From Jaenimonas drosophilae (Eukaryota > Euglenozoa > Kinetoplastea > Trypanosomatida > Trypanosomatidae), in assembly GCA_030849065.1 (NCBI GenBank), contig JASAON010001658.1:62001-126000 (forward strand): DNA of 64,000 bases. The letters run 5' to 3'. This document shows, one piece after another, positions 20,101 to 29,096 of the stretch. The notes under the pieces were generated by a model. It was not told the DNA's origin, searched no databases, and saw only the letters and a program-made list of their open reading frames with translations. Every line of letters begins with the position of its first letter. Position 1 is the first letter of the stretch. The translations under genes and the position numbers were made by a program.

Positions 20101-20949
20101 CTCGATGACTTCCTGCGTCGGTACGCGGAGCTGTGCTCCACCTCTGCTGCGGGCAAGGCGAGTTCTCATTTGCGCATGTACGACCGCCATCTTCTTGTCC
20201 TCTCCGTTGGTGAGGCCATTCGCTTCCTGGCGGTGGAGCAGCAACAGGGACGATGGAACGAGGGGTGCGACGCACTGCATGGTGCTCTCAATCACTTGGT
20301 GGGCTCCACCTATCTACTCGGCGAGTATGCCAACGCGGATGCTCGTGAGGCGGAAGAGCGCATAAAAACCATTCACAAGCGCATTTCAAAGACCACCGCT
20401 AAGAAGTCGAAGGAAGCTGCCGCTGCTGCTGTGGCGGACGACGACGATGATGATGATGAGTGGGCCTCAGAAACTGATGAGGAGACGTGCAGCACCGTGG
20501 ATTTGAATGCCTTGAATGATGAAGAGGAGGAAGACTGGATGGGTGATGATGATGATGATGACAACCTTGGTGACGATGGTGGCAAATTCCAGGCACTGTT
20601 GCAGCAAGCTCAGTCCATGCGTAAGGGTGGTGATGGCCACAGCGGCCACCACCACATTGATCCACAGGAAGGGGCGGCAAACGTCGAGGACGAGATGGAG
20701 ACGATCGAGGAGGATGACGAGGAGGAAGACCTCCTGGCGGGGGATGAGTTCGATAGCCCCATTGACAACATCAACGTCTGGGACGTACTCAGCAACGCAC
20801 TCTCCGGTGGATCAAGCCTCCCCATCGCAGTGCTCATGACAGGTGATACCAGCTTCCAGCAACAGCTCGCGGCCATGGCTTCTGCCTCCACCCTTGTGGC
20901 ACAGCTGTACAGCGCCGAGGCGCAGCTCATGCAAGTCATGCGTGATTGA
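17113..20949 (+). CDS. Importin-beta family karyopherin, importin-7/8 (Nmd5/Sxm1) type
   Basis: Karyopherins carry cargo through nuclear pores under Ran control. The N-terminal ~110 residues of this 1278-residue protein match the importin-beta N-terminal domain: a helix with ADKIQRQPAEDALQQL, then LRNLI-type helices ending near a CNWN. An SYDYPSRWPEM motif at ~135-145 is typical of importin-7/8. Helical HEAT-like sequence fills most of the rest. A strongly acidic region lies near 1107-1160 with Asp/Glu runs, and a second near 1193-1216; acidic C-terminal segments mark the importin-7/8 subfamily. Length is slightly above the ~1040 of human importin-7. ATG 17113 is preferred over upstream in-frame codons because the conserved domain begins there. 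Confidence 0.9.
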   Translation: MASNDELYNIFAATLSADKIQRQPAEDALQQLASTNPEFILQLMHFCSQYIAEDVLASNALHRSILLAAAIRFRNLISRCNWNRNTQQAWTEEVRSAVRQQLVPAQCAHHVGELIRRQLLSATTDLISYDYPSRWPEMVSQLHLIISDSMKTLEALDRVAPTADSTRSQAEALLRLKGALGVLRQCCKVYSEPQKVTEAEVEAFATSHAPSLISLMELLLTLWEREAKRTHDAESINGHPPTGGVLSFSPLFGELSHCIRLAIKCFVSLCHTRWPQYLCDGNVLQQFWAVCVQKPRHVMEQYIMPLCKARLEASMHEPGRATAERGDHFEDFQESPGWRVLKWSGALALKVTQEFISPKSCEKRARVAAQLFADNLMEPTAVSALELIRWHCADGQPLTSKAYIMAIEVLTILVSHKPTYLTVIHANAEELMTVLLFPRLSFSAEDEELWNSNPEEYVRRQSSPAGDLFNPKVVSSSLLLSLAVPSKKFHDGQLVFSLVNFLLNQLQAYSREAAAVTEEEPFSPRTIAARRVDAAMYCLCQFKAVMKLMNFGDDKIEYVLLTYAVPATQYPLGYLRCRAVLLISTYASGIQWSSPTTFQTVLQSVLPLLNDPDTCVQVQTCMSFSRLSTHPYAKEVIIPCIAQLIQQYFQVMRLMDNESVVRTLRKTITAYRDTLSQWALELTDMIVAHFTSVVSNVTGKYAALESTNPEAAADFMNCDAGEDDGLADALMAADELLDTITTLVHSLPPSTATATSSPAEIQQDMFVQLQMRVSPLLLLVLGQSNSSTSFGFMDPMLNLITTLLARSPAVAPPTWALVPCFHHLVTMRGSTDYIHELLAPLDNFCSVEPLHFTATAMSGLCELPAGAENFVSWTPAQIVLHFCESVWANDSLRQRELSAIPRLYESVLQNYWSVLRREVSGRSRPAGDPLTPQPIAATLIMAVVQQAVGAMLHRPQSAATLHVLLANAVLSCLLADPASTVQCFQLEQHRSLGGVSLDDFLRRYAELCSTSAAGKASSHLRMYDRHLLVLSVGEAIRFLAVEQQQGRWNEGCDALHGALNHLVGSTYLLGEYANADAREAEERIKTIHKRISKTTAKKSKEAAAAAVADDDDDDDEWASETDEETCSTVDLNALNDEEEEDWMGDDDDDDNLGDDGGKFQALLQQAQSMRKGGDGHSGHHHIDPQEGAANVEDEMETIEEDDEEEDLLAGDEFDSPIDNINVWDVLSNALSGGSSLPIAVLMTGDTSFQQQLAAMASASTLVAQLYSAEAQLMQVMRD

Positions 20950-21318
20950 TGGGTAGATCGCTCAAAGATAACCATAAAAAACGTTGATGAAGCGACACTG
21001 TGGTGCGAAGAGTCCTCCCAACCTCCCTCCACACCACACTGCAGCACTGCATAGTGTTCCACACGAGCTAACTAGCTAACACCGCCAACAACAACTGCAA
21101 CAGCAAACAGCTACTACTGCCACTACGCTGTATGTCTCGTCCAAGTAGCACATGGTGCATTGCGCGTCACGGTACTCTTCGTCTTCTTCTCTGTTTCCTC
21201 TTGGTGTCGTCGTGGCAAGTTTTAGAACAAACGCGTAGGGCTCTTCTGCCCCCATTGTGAGTGCATCACACATTTTCTTTTCTTGTAGCAAACACAACCA
21301 ACAGGAGCAGCATCGAGC
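20950..21318 (+). promoter_or_regulatory. Intergenic region with trans-splice acceptor
   Basis: The tract at 21272-21286 is pyrimidine-rich and ends in TAG at 21286-21288, 30 bases before the DHHC gene ATG. The rest is untranslated spacer with CAA-rich sequence at about 21075-21115. No gene seen. Confidence 0.65.
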
Positions 21319-22689
21319 ATGCCAAGTGCCAATGTCATTCGCCAAGTCAAGAGGTGGGTTGCACTGACCTTCTTCATTGGCCTGCATGTGATGTGTGTGT
21401 GGGTGGTTTTGACCAACACCATCGCCGCCTTCCTTCGCAACAGCCCACTAGTTGGGCTGGTTGCCACCCTCCTCTTTGTTGCGCTGGTGTCCCTGGCAAG
21501 TATGACGCTCACCGCCACGGTGCGCAAGGAGGCGGGTATTCCAGTGTGGTGGCACTCCTGCACCTCCATTGAGGCCCTCGTTCGGGGTGTGGTGACGGAG
21601 TGCGTCGAGACAAACAGTGGCGCCAACCACGCCAATGCCAGCAACGGTGGTACTCTTCGGGATGATCACGAGGAGGACGTCACTCGAAAGGCCAACGAGG
21701 CCGCCTCCCGCGTCTTAGAGTTTGAGCGTCAGGTGGCTGCTCAGCCAATGCAGGATGTGGTGGTACGCCCCAAAGCCAAGAATAGCCTCGAGTATGATGA
21801 CGTCAACGACTACGAAGACACAAGTGCGGTTCGTGGACTCAAGAATCATTTGGGATTGGATGTCGTGACGATGGGCGATGTAGCCAGGGCGGCACTGGAA
21901 CGTCTGAACTCGCATGACGGCAGTGTGATGGGGGAGGAGGTGTCCTACCTCCTGGATGGGGCGAAGTGCTGCAAAATCTGCAACGTCTACAAGTTGGACG
22001 GCACCCACCACTGCTCCTCCTGTGGGCATTGTGTGGCCCAGATGGACCATCACTGTACCTGGATTGGTCAGTGTATAGGCCGTGAAAACCACAAGTACTT
22101 CTTGCTCTATCTTGGCTACATGACACTCCTGACTTCTTACACGAGCATTCTGACCGCATCGGCACTGGCGAAGGAGTGGATCTACTTTGCCCAAGCAGGG
22201 ATGGAACCGAAGCCCATGTCCTTGATGGTCTTCATGCTGTGCATCTCCTTCGCGGTGGTGCTGATTCCGTTTACCATTCAGAGCGTGGCTGATGCTGGGT
22301 GCGGGGATAGCCTCATCATGATTTTCCAGCGTGAGCGCCGCCAACAGGTGGAGAGGGAAGCCCAACGCGCCGCCACACCAGCCACCGGTGAGTCTGGTGT
22401 GCGGGTGTACGCCCCGTTGTTCCAAGAAGGAGCCGAGGACACCGAGGCGGCAGTGGCTGCTCGCCAAAATGTCAGCTCATTTAGCGTTGAAAACCTTCAG
22501 CGTGTATTTGGGATTGGCCGGCGTCTCCCTGACTGGCTACTTCCCATGCCACCAATGTGGCCCCCCGAGCACGGGGCGATGGAGGAGGCCCAACGGCGGC
22601 TCAAGGAGCTAGTCCGCCATCAACTAGAGGCCGCAACAGACGCCGGTCATTCGACGGCAGTCAGCGTTCCTGTTCGTGTTCCTGAGTGA
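21319..22689 (+). CDS. DHHC-type palmitoyltransferase
   Basis: DHHC enzymes attach palmitate to cysteines of membrane-associated proteins. This 456-residue protein has two N-terminal transmembrane helices (~13-35 and 42-63), a cytoplasmic loop, the zinc-binding Cys-rich domain and two further helices (~262-285 and 298-320). The Cys-rich domain runs from CCKICNVYKLDGTHHCSSC to the catalytic D243-H-H-C246-T-W, followed by IGxxNHKYF-type sequence, all as in active enzymes. The C-terminal ~125 residues are cytoplasmic and include an acidic stretch and a Pro/Trp-rich segment. The ATG at 21319 follows an acceptor at 21288. Substrates cannot be read from sequence. Confidence 0.95.
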   Translation: MPSANVIRQVKRWVALTFFIGLHVMCVWVVLTNTIAAFLRNSPLVGLVATLLFVALVSLASMTLTATVRKEAGIPVWWHSCTSIEALVRGVVTECVETNSGANHANASNGGTLRDDHEEDVTRKANEAASRVLEFERQVAAQPMQDVVVRPKAKNSLEYDDVNDYEDTSAVRGLKNHLGLDVVTMGDVARAALERLNSHDGSVMGEEVSYLLDGAKCCKICNVYKLDGTHHCSSCGHCVAQMDHHCTWIGQCIGRENHKYFLLYLGYMTLLTSYTSILTASALAKEWIYFAQAGMEPKPMSLMVFMLCISFAVVLIPFTIQSVADAGCGDSLIMIFQRERRQQVEREAQRAATPATGESGVRVYAPLFQEGAEDTEAAVAARQNVSSFSVENLQRVFGIGRRLPDWLLPMPPMWPPEHGAMEEAQRRLKELVRHQLEAATDAGHSTAVSVPVRVPE

Positions 22690-23052
22690 GAGACTACGCC
22701 CCTCACTTGGTGTTCTCTCCACTGATGCTCATTGCTGTGATGGTCTATTTCTTTTGGTCAGGAACACATCAAACCACGCGCGTGGACATTCGTGTCGTGT
22801 ATATACTCTCAGCTCGTGGTAGTAGCTCCATCCTCATCATGCCTTCCTCTCTTCCTTCTGTTCTAACCTCTTTAGTATCCGATAGAGAAGCTATTTGCTC
22901 ACATCATACACCTTGTCGTAGGTTGACAGCACCCGCACCGAGAAGCTGGAGTAGCCTATAGTCTGCACACACTTGACCTCATACACGCACACGCACACAC
23001 ATCCGCGTACATACACACATATCCCCGAAATCACTTAGCTCAGCCTGCAGCT
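22690..23052 (+). other. Intergenic region with CA-rich tract
   Basis: Untranslated spacer. A CA-rich stretch with interrupted CACA repeats spans about 22965-23022 on the sense strand, just before the next gene. A CTGCAG at about 23045-23050 could be the acceptor for ATG 23053. Confidence 0.55.
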
Positions 23053-24969
23053 ATGGCCGCCGTCAATTCTTCGGTGAAGTACTTTTTGGATCAATCCGAG
23101 GATGCCATATCTGTCACGACGCTTTCTAGTCTTGCCAACGCCCTCAAGGAGCCTAAGGAGGCCTATGCCGTGTTTCAGATGAGCCCCGCGGCTCGCAAGT
23201 CCATTCTCCAGCGTTTAGTCCATGTCGTGAATAGCGGCCAAAAGAATACCGCCGCACGCATCATGGCCTTGGAGTGTTTGTACTGGTTGTCTCAGGTGCA
23301 GGACACTTCCTTCCGTAACACGGAGCTTTTCGGCACCCTTCAGGAAATGAATCAATCCTTTGATCAACTTCTTCAGCAGGAGGCGGAGATGCTGGTGGCA
23401 CAGACGGAGATGCTCACGGTGCTGCTTCTTCGCTGCACCGAGTACGTGCGTCTGAAGGCCGTGGACATTTTGTTCCAGCTGTGCGCTGGCAATGAAGAGC
23501 GACTTATCACTCTTCTCCTCAGCATCATCAAGAATAGAATCTATGAGTGGCCGCTGCTTCAGGCAGCGATGCGGCTGCTGTATGAGCTCACCATACCCGC
23601 AACCTATTTCCCTGCGCCAGAGCCCGGCCGCCCTGCGGAGACGTCCAGCGTGACCTCCTTCCAAACCAAGATCACCAACTTCATTCGATTCAGCAACGCC
23701 AACCGCATCCTTCCGATGCTCCTGGAGGAGCTGACCGCACGTTGGCAGCTCTCCTCTTCCCACCAGGACTTTCTGGGGGCACTTGGCCGACCCGCTTCTG
23801 TCGCTGCCGTGACGGAGGTCGGCCCGGGACCACGCCGCGAGCTCCTCAACTGGGCCGTTGTCCTGCGCTACTTGTCCGTGATGATCACCAACATGGCTGA
23901 CTATGCCTCTCAAGGAGGACTGTCCAAGGAGCTGCAGCAGAGCATGATGAAAATCACGAGCTCGCAACCATTTCTGGCTGGTGTGCTCCTTCCGCACGTG
24001 ATTGCCTCCCTCCACGCCTGGGAGCTGACCGTCACCCCGGACGAGGCCAAGAAGTCCACCAACGGCTTCAATGACCCCTTCCTGAACTCGTCCATCGCAG
24101 CCCTCCGCCTGTTGCGCTTCTGCCTCTATAAGCCCTCGGAGAACCCGTCGGATCAGCTCCAGTCGGCCCTCTCCATTCTTGCGCAGCAAACCACACGGCT
24201 CGAGCCCCGCCTTCACCTAGGTTACGGAGGCATGCTCATCTTGATTCTTGTCGTGGAGTGTCTGTGCAACCTCAACGCGAAGGAGCTGCCCTCCGGGGCG
24301 GTCAACCTCTCAGGTAGTCTCAACGTACTGCTCTCCACAATAGCCACCGACAAGAGCCCGCTGCGGAGTGGAGCGCCATGCACCACTGCCCAGGGCTTTG
24401 CGATTTGCTTCAGCAAGGAGGACTCGCCCTACTTCGTGGCCAAGAATGCCTCTGTGGATATGGTACATGCGCACTTCGCGGCGGAGGAGCAGGAGATCAA
24501 GGAGGATGCCGAGGCCTTTGAGGCCATTGAGCGGCTGGAGGAGCAGTTGGATGCCCTGCAGGGTCTCATTATGCAGCTGGCACTGGGGCAGATGCTCGCG
24601 GAGATGTCCATGGCTGGCGTACTCACCATGAACCCCAACGGCGCCATGCCAGCCGGACTGGCTGTTCCCCCACCGCCCCAGGCGCTCTTGGCGGAGCATC
24701 CGTCCCAAGCACCGGCTTCTGCGAAGAAGGCCAAGGCGCAGCATCCTGCAGAGTTCTGCTGCAGCATGACGGGAAAGCTTATGCGTGAGCCGGTGGTACT
24801 AAAGAATGGCCATCGCTTCGAGTTCGATGTGCTTCAGGAGGTGGTGGACTCTGTCGGTCATGTGGACCCACTCACGGGTGAGTCTTTTAACGAAGCACTG
24901 GATGTGGATGAGGCGTTGCAACAGGAGATTGCACAATATCGTGTGAAGCTTGGCGCTTCTCAGAAGTAG
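23053..24969 (+). CDS. Helical-repeat protein with C-terminal U-box-like domain (putative E3 ubiquitin ligase)
   Basis: A 638-residue protein. Most of it (~1-555) is helical and Leu/Ala-rich with ARM/HEAT-like character and no transmembrane segment. After a Pro/Ala-rich linker (~535-560), residues ~566-630 resemble a U-box: C-S-M-T-G-x-L-M-R-E-P-V-V-L, then N-G-H, a short helix, and D-P-L-T-G-E. U-boxes recruit E2 enzymes without zinc, and the P-V-V-L and P-L-T-G positions match that family. U-box ligases usually use repeats to bind substrates, so this order fits an E3, but the activity is inference. The ATG at 23053 is the first in frame. A GID-type RING-like fold is an alternative. Confidence 0.72.
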   Translation: MAAVNSSVKYFLDQSEDAISVTTLSSLANALKEPKEAYAVFQMSPAARKSILQRLVHVVNSGQKNTAARIMALECLYWLSQVQDTSFRNTELFGTLQEMNQSFDQLLQQEAEMLVAQTEMLTVLLLRCTEYVRLKAVDILFQLCAGNEERLITLLLSIIKNRIYEWPLLQAAMRLLYELTIPATYFPAPEPGRPAETSSVTSFQTKITNFIRFSNANRILPMLLEELTARWQLSSSHQDFLGALGRPASVAAVTEVGPGPRRELLNWAVVLRYLSVMITNMADYASQGGLSKELQQSMMKITSSQPFLAGVLLPHVIASLHAWELTVTPDEAKKSTNGFNDPFLNSSIAALRLLRFCLYKPSENPSDQLQSALSILAQQTTRLEPRLHLGYGGMLILILVVECLCNLNAKELPSGAVNLSGSLNVLLSTIATDKSPLRSGAPCTTAQGFAICFSKEDSPYFVAKNASVDMVHAHFAAEEQEIKEDAEAFEAIERLEEQLDALQGLIMQLALGQMLAEMSMAGVLTMNPNGAMPAGLAVPPPPQALLAEHPSQAPASAKKAKAQHPAEFCCSMTGKLMREPVVLKNGHRFEFDVLQEVVDSVGHVDPLTGESFNEALDVDEALQQEIAQYRVKLGASQK

Positions 24970-25586
24970 CCAAAATGTGAAGCACCTCTCCCCACTTCCC
25001 CCCCCTCCAAAATCTATCCATCCATCCAGCGGCACAGCGACAGTTGTTGCGATTCATTGGAACCATGAATGAATGGGGCGTGCCTCGCCTTTCCTCTGCC
25101 ACACTCTCGCCGCCCCACCTTGTATGTTCTCTACGCTTCTTTCTGTCCTCGACTGTGTACGGATGATTGAGTTGGCGGTGCTGGATGGTGAAACACGCCC
25201 ATGCCGCTGCGTCATTCCGTCTCTCCAGTTTTTCTTTTTCTTTCTCTCTTCTCTCTATTAATTGGAAGTCTGATGTTGCTCAATCTTCAGCAGCTCAGAT
25301 GCATCAACCCCACGCAACATGTGCATCTATGCCACTGACACCAGTGGTCTTTCCTCCGTGAATTATATTCACGCTTGTATCTTCTTCATCCATGTAATGC
25401 TGTGTTCTGTTTTCCTAATAACATTTCTCACTAGAGTTGTTTCCGCATCGAAGCTCACCCATTACGAGCGGCGCCAGTGGGTAGCACAGGGCTCATCATC
25501 GCAGGGAATCACACTCACATACATATACACACAGGAAGTCTTTTAGTTCTCAACAACAACTCGTGAAAGAAATCCGACTTGACCAG
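24970..25586 (+). other. Intergenic region
   Basis: Untranslated spacer with a strong pyrimidine tract (about 25228-25258), then AT-rich sequence. A 75-codon frame and others here have no recognisable product. Nothing further seen. Confidence 0.55.
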
Positions 25587-26678
25587 ATGAAGTCTGTGCT
25601 GAGCGCGGTGGTCGTGCTGGTTCTCATGACGTGCATCACCACCACAACGGCCGAGGGGCTCTTTCAGCTCTCGAACGTGCAAAAGCGTCGTGCGGTGCGT
25701 AACATCATTGAGCACCACAGCTTCTCACCCCCACTGCTGCAGTACTACTACGGTGATGGGGAGATGCCACACTGGAAGTTGTCGGGCAGCACCGTCATCA
25801 CGGATGAGTACGTCCGCCTCACCCCAGAGGTGGGTAGTAGGGTGGGCCACCTGTGGAACACGGAGCCGCTCGACATGGATGCCTTTGAGATTGTCATTGG
25901 CTTTCGCGTGCACCGCAAGACGGGCTACGGGGCCGACGGCTTTGCGCTGTGGATCACCAACGGCACGCAAACTGAGAAGGGCCCCATTTTTGGTCACTCG
26001 GACAAGTTTCATGGCTTGGGCATCATCTTCGACTCCTACGACAATGACGGGATGCGGGACAACCCCATGGTTGGGGTGCTCTACGAGGATGGGGTGGAGG
26101 CACACCGCAAGACCTACCACCCCGGTAAGGACTACATCAATGAGGTGCAAAGCTCCTGTGTCTTTGAGTACCGCAGCCTCTCACGCATCTCCACCGCACG
26201 GATTCAGTACACCGCCTCTGGTGTGCTACAGATCTCAGTGTCCAAGAACAATGAGGAGTCGGAGATGAACTGCCTCACCGTGGAGAATGTGCACCTCCCG
26301 TTGAGCTCCGGGGACTTCTACTTGGGCCTCACAGCGGAAACCGGGGACGTCTTTGAGAGCCACGATGTCTTCTTCGTGCACCTTAGCCCACTGGAGGGAC
26401 ACAGGTACAACCACGACATTCATGTGCCACTTCCACGCAAGACTGCACATCCCTTCACCACGACAACCACAACGACCACGACCACGACGACGTTGCCTCC
26501 TACTCCAGCAGAATCTACACACACACCGCAGGAGACTGAGGACAAGATAGAGGAGGAGAAGGCTCCGACCACCACCACCACGACTACCGAGGCCCCCGAC
26601 GATGACCCCGACACGCGCTATCGAAAGCGTCTGGAGGAGCTTGAGCGCGAGCTAGAAAACCTTCGCAAGCGTGCATGA
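25587..26678 (+). CDS. Secretory-pathway L-type lectin-like protein without membrane anchor
   Basis: L-type lectins such as ERGIC-53 and VIP36 bind high-mannose glycoproteins in the ER-Golgi. This 363-residue protein starts with a signal peptide (Met, Lys, then a Val/Leu/Met core, ending near residue 24). Residues ~50-255 form the lectin domain: a YGADGFALWI-like strand, then GLGIIFDSYDNDG, which carries the Asp/Asn residues expected for Ca2+ and sugar binding, and two conserved Cys (in SSC and MNC) likely to pair. A Thr-rich linker follows with twelve consecutive Thr (291-302) and a second Thr tract. A short coiled coil ends the protein. Unlike ERGIC-53 it has no transmembrane segment or ER-exit tail. 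ATG 25587 is chosen because the signal peptide starts there. Confidence 0.88.
   Translation: MKSVLSAVVVLVLMTCITTTTAEGLFQLSNVQKRRAVRNIIEHHSFSPPLLQYYYGDGEMPHWKLSGSTVITDEYVRLTPEVGSRVGHLWNTEPLDMDAFEIVIGFRVHRKTGYGADGFALWITNGTQTEKGPIFGHSDKFHGLGIIFDSYDNDGMRDNPMVGVLYEDGVEAHRKTYHPGKDYINEVQSSCVFEYRSLSRISTARIQYTASGVLQISVSKNNEESEMNCLTVENVHLPLSSGDFYLGLTAETGDVFESHDVFFVHLSPLEGHRYNHDIHVPLPRKTAHPFTTTTTTTTTTTTLPPTPAESTHTPQETEDKIEEEKAPTTTTTTTEAPDDDPDTRYRKRLEELERELENLRKRA
26457..26492 (+). repeat. ACN trinucleotide run encoding 12 Thr
   Basis: Twelve consecutive Thr codons (ACC/ACG/ACA mixed) lie in the lectin linker. Codon mixing suggests protein-level selection for a Thr tract, perhaps an O-glycosylated stalk, rather than simple slippage. 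Confidence 0.9.
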
Positions 26679-26897
26679 TGAGCCACACAGCACACACTCG
26701 AAGCTTCGCCTTGCGAAGTGTCGTGTGAGCAGTGAGCCTCATTCCTAATCTCAACACACAAAGACGCGTTGAGTGTGAAGCGCCGTGTTGGCGAGAGTGT
26801 CCATGGCCCATGTTTTGCTTACTGCCTGCACAACCCGTCTGCTTCTCTTCTTTTTCTTCTTTTCGTTTTGTGGTGTTGAAGAAGTAAGCCTGCAATC

Positions 26898-28529
26898 ATG
26901 GGACGTGGATATAGTGCCTCACGCAGCAAGAATGGGCGAGCCACGCTCGGGCTGAAGCGCTCTCGCTCCGCCTCGATGGTCGCCCTGAAGCGGAAGGTGG
27001 AGGAGCGCACGGGCACACCGGCCGCGACCGATGCTGCCGCCGTGGCGCCAAAGGACAAGCGCGCGCTGCTCGCCAAGCCATCAGAGGATGAAGATATCCT
27101 TCACCGCACACCCGCCACAACCAAGGATGGCAAGGCATCTCCGCGGGAGTCTTCGCGTGTGAAGGCCGCACGAGCTGCCTCTAAGCGGGGCCAGTCCCTC
27201 GTCCGCTACCGGCTGGAGGAGATGGAGGCGGAGCTGGAGGATGAGATGGAGGCCAGCGAGAACGAACGTGAGACTGTTGCCATCTCCGAGGTGATGGTTA
27301 AGTACAAGACGATCGGCCGTCTTGTGGATGAGGTGATGGAGCTACTCGCCGCCGCCTGTGTTGTGGGGGCCAACACCCAGGAACTCTGTGAGATGGGTGA
27401 TGTGGAGCTCTTGTCCCGCCTCAAGAAGGTCTTTTCCAAGGCCAAGTACCCACGCGGACTGAGCTACCCGACCAACGTCTCCGTCAATGGAACGCTCTGC
27501 AATCACTCCCCAATGCGCTCCGACGACGCCGTTGTTCTCTGTGCCAACGACGTTGTAAAGATTCACTTGGGCTGCCATCTTGACGGCTACCCGGTGAGCG
27601 CCGCGCGAACCATCGTCGTGGCCTCGCCCCACTCCGCCGTTGGGGATGAGGAATCAGCGGCCCACACCAGCTCCACCACCACGGAGAAGGCCAACCCGCT
27701 TTACACCTTGGAGGCGGCCAAGGCCATTGAGGCTGCCCGGATTGCCCTACTCGGCCTCGTCCACCTCGCCCGCCCTGGCGCGCGCAACGTTGATCTCACC
27801 GACTTCATCGCGCGTGTTGGACAGCACTTTGGGGTGGAGGCGGTGGAGGGCGTTCTCTCCAACCGCACGAAGCGCTGGGTTCCCGATGGGCTTGAGGCGA
27901 TCATTGGCCGCCGGGTGACGGAGACTGCCCCGCAGCAGGATGTTGGCCCCTGTGAGATGGATGAGTTCCAGGTGTGGAACCTCGACGTGGCCTTCACCAA
28001 CGCCCCCACCTTCAAGGTGGCCCGGGCGGAGGAGACGACGACCCTCTTCCGGCGCACCCCCTTCGACTTTGCCCAGGATACACGAGTGCAGCGGGCGAAT
28101 GAGGTGATGGAGGAGATCACCCGCCGCCACCACTGCTTCCCATTCCACCCACGCCACCTGACGGACCCTCTCCGGGCGAAGGTTGGGGTGAGTGTGCTTG
28201 TGCGCCATGGCATGGTGGACTCCCTCCCGGTTCTTCGGACGAAGGGCAAGACGAGCATCACGAGCCGCTTCTCCGCCACCATTGCCCTCACGGGGAAGCA
28301 GGTGTCGGTGCTCTGCGGCCTACCCTCGATCGATGGTCTCTGCTTCCACGGAGGATTGGTGGCGGGAAGCCTCCCTGCCGACTTGGCAGATATTTTGGCG
28401 CAGCCGCCGGAGTACGCGAAGCGGAGCATCGCATCTGTGAAGTTCTGCCCTCATGACGACTCCGAGGAGGAAGAAGAGGAAGAGGAGGAGGTGCCACAGC
28501 GGTCCGCCAAGCGTGTTCGTCGGGGTTGA
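26898..28529 (+). CDS. EBP1/PA2G4-like protein (inactive M24 aminopeptidase fold)
   Basis: EBP1 proteins bind ribosomes and act in growth control and ribosome biogenesis; they keep the methionine-aminopeptidase fold without the activity. This 543-residue protein has a basic N-terminus (~1-110) with K-R-x-R clusters and a charged helix. From ~115 the M24 fold starts, including SYPTNVSVNGTLCNHSPM and a VVKIHLGCHLDGY strand. The metal-ligand Asp positions of true aminopeptidases are not kept, as in human EBP1. It is longer than human PA2G4 (~394) because of the N-terminal extension and loops. The end has a Glu run and a basic tail. It could be closer to the ribosome-export factor Arx1, but EBP1 is likelier. 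ATG 26898 is the first Met. Confidence 0.85.
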   Translation: MGRGYSASRSKNGRATLGLKRSRSASMVALKRKVEERTGTPAATDAAAVAPKDKRALLAKPSEDEDILHRTPATTKDGKASPRESSRVKAARAASKRGQSLVRYRLEEMEAELEDEMEASENERETVAISEVMVKYKTIGRLVDEVMELLAAACVVGANTQELCEMGDVELLSRLKKVFSKAKYPRGLSYPTNVSVNGTLCNHSPMRSDDAVVLCANDVVKIHLGCHLDGYPVSAARTIVVASPHSAVGDEESAAHTSSTTTEKANPLYTLEAAKAIEAARIALLGLVHLARPGARNVDLTDFIARVGQHFGVEAVEGVLSNRTKRWVPDGLEAIIGRRVTETAPQQDVGPCEMDEFQVWNLDVAFTNAPTFKVARAEETTTLFRRTPFDFAQDTRVQRANEVMEEITRRHHCFPFHPRHLTDPLRAKVGVSVLVRHGMVDSLPVLRTKGKTSITSRFSATIALTGKQVSVLCGLPSIDGLCFHGGLVAGSLPADLADILAQPPEYAKRSIASVKFCPHDDSEEEEEEEEEVPQRSAKRVRRG

Positions 28530-29096
28530 TGGCGACCACCCCACACCGTCTCACTTACTCTCCTGTGGCAACGCAACGACACAGCCCCAATCCACCACCT
28601 CATAACAACAATTAATGGATGGGTTGGGGCTCAACGCATCAAGTCATGTCGTCCATCGTTGGTGAAGTTTCTTGTGTGTCGTTCTTTCGTGTAAGCTGAT
28701 GCGATCTGTTCTAACTCCCGAAAAAAAAAAACAATGCCACAAACATCCGGTTAGATGCAACATCATTCGTGGAATGATGCTGTTGTTTCACTTGATGATT
28801 GCCCTTCTTCACCACACTCTCTTCCTCGTGTCTAACATCTCCTCACGTAAGAGAGCCACCGCAAAGGTCGTCGTGTTCTCCCTTTTTTTTCATCACTTTT
28901 TGGTCGTTGGCCTCACCTCGAACATATCATAGAAGCGATTCCCCCCTAACACCCACTCTTCATTAGCCGCCATCTCTTTGGTTGTTGCCACACCAAGCAC
29001 GGCCACAAGAAGACGAAGAAGACGTTCTCACTAAAAAAGCCTCTTTTCTCCCTCACGAAAAGGCTATCAACACCATAGACCGCTTCTCACAACGAC
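28530..29096 (+). other. Intergenic region
   Basis: Untranslated spacer with an A-run near 28721-28731 and T-rich stretches (about 28880-28900). An 86-codon frame starts with GTG and is hydrophobic; I do not support it as a gene. Confidence 0.55.
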
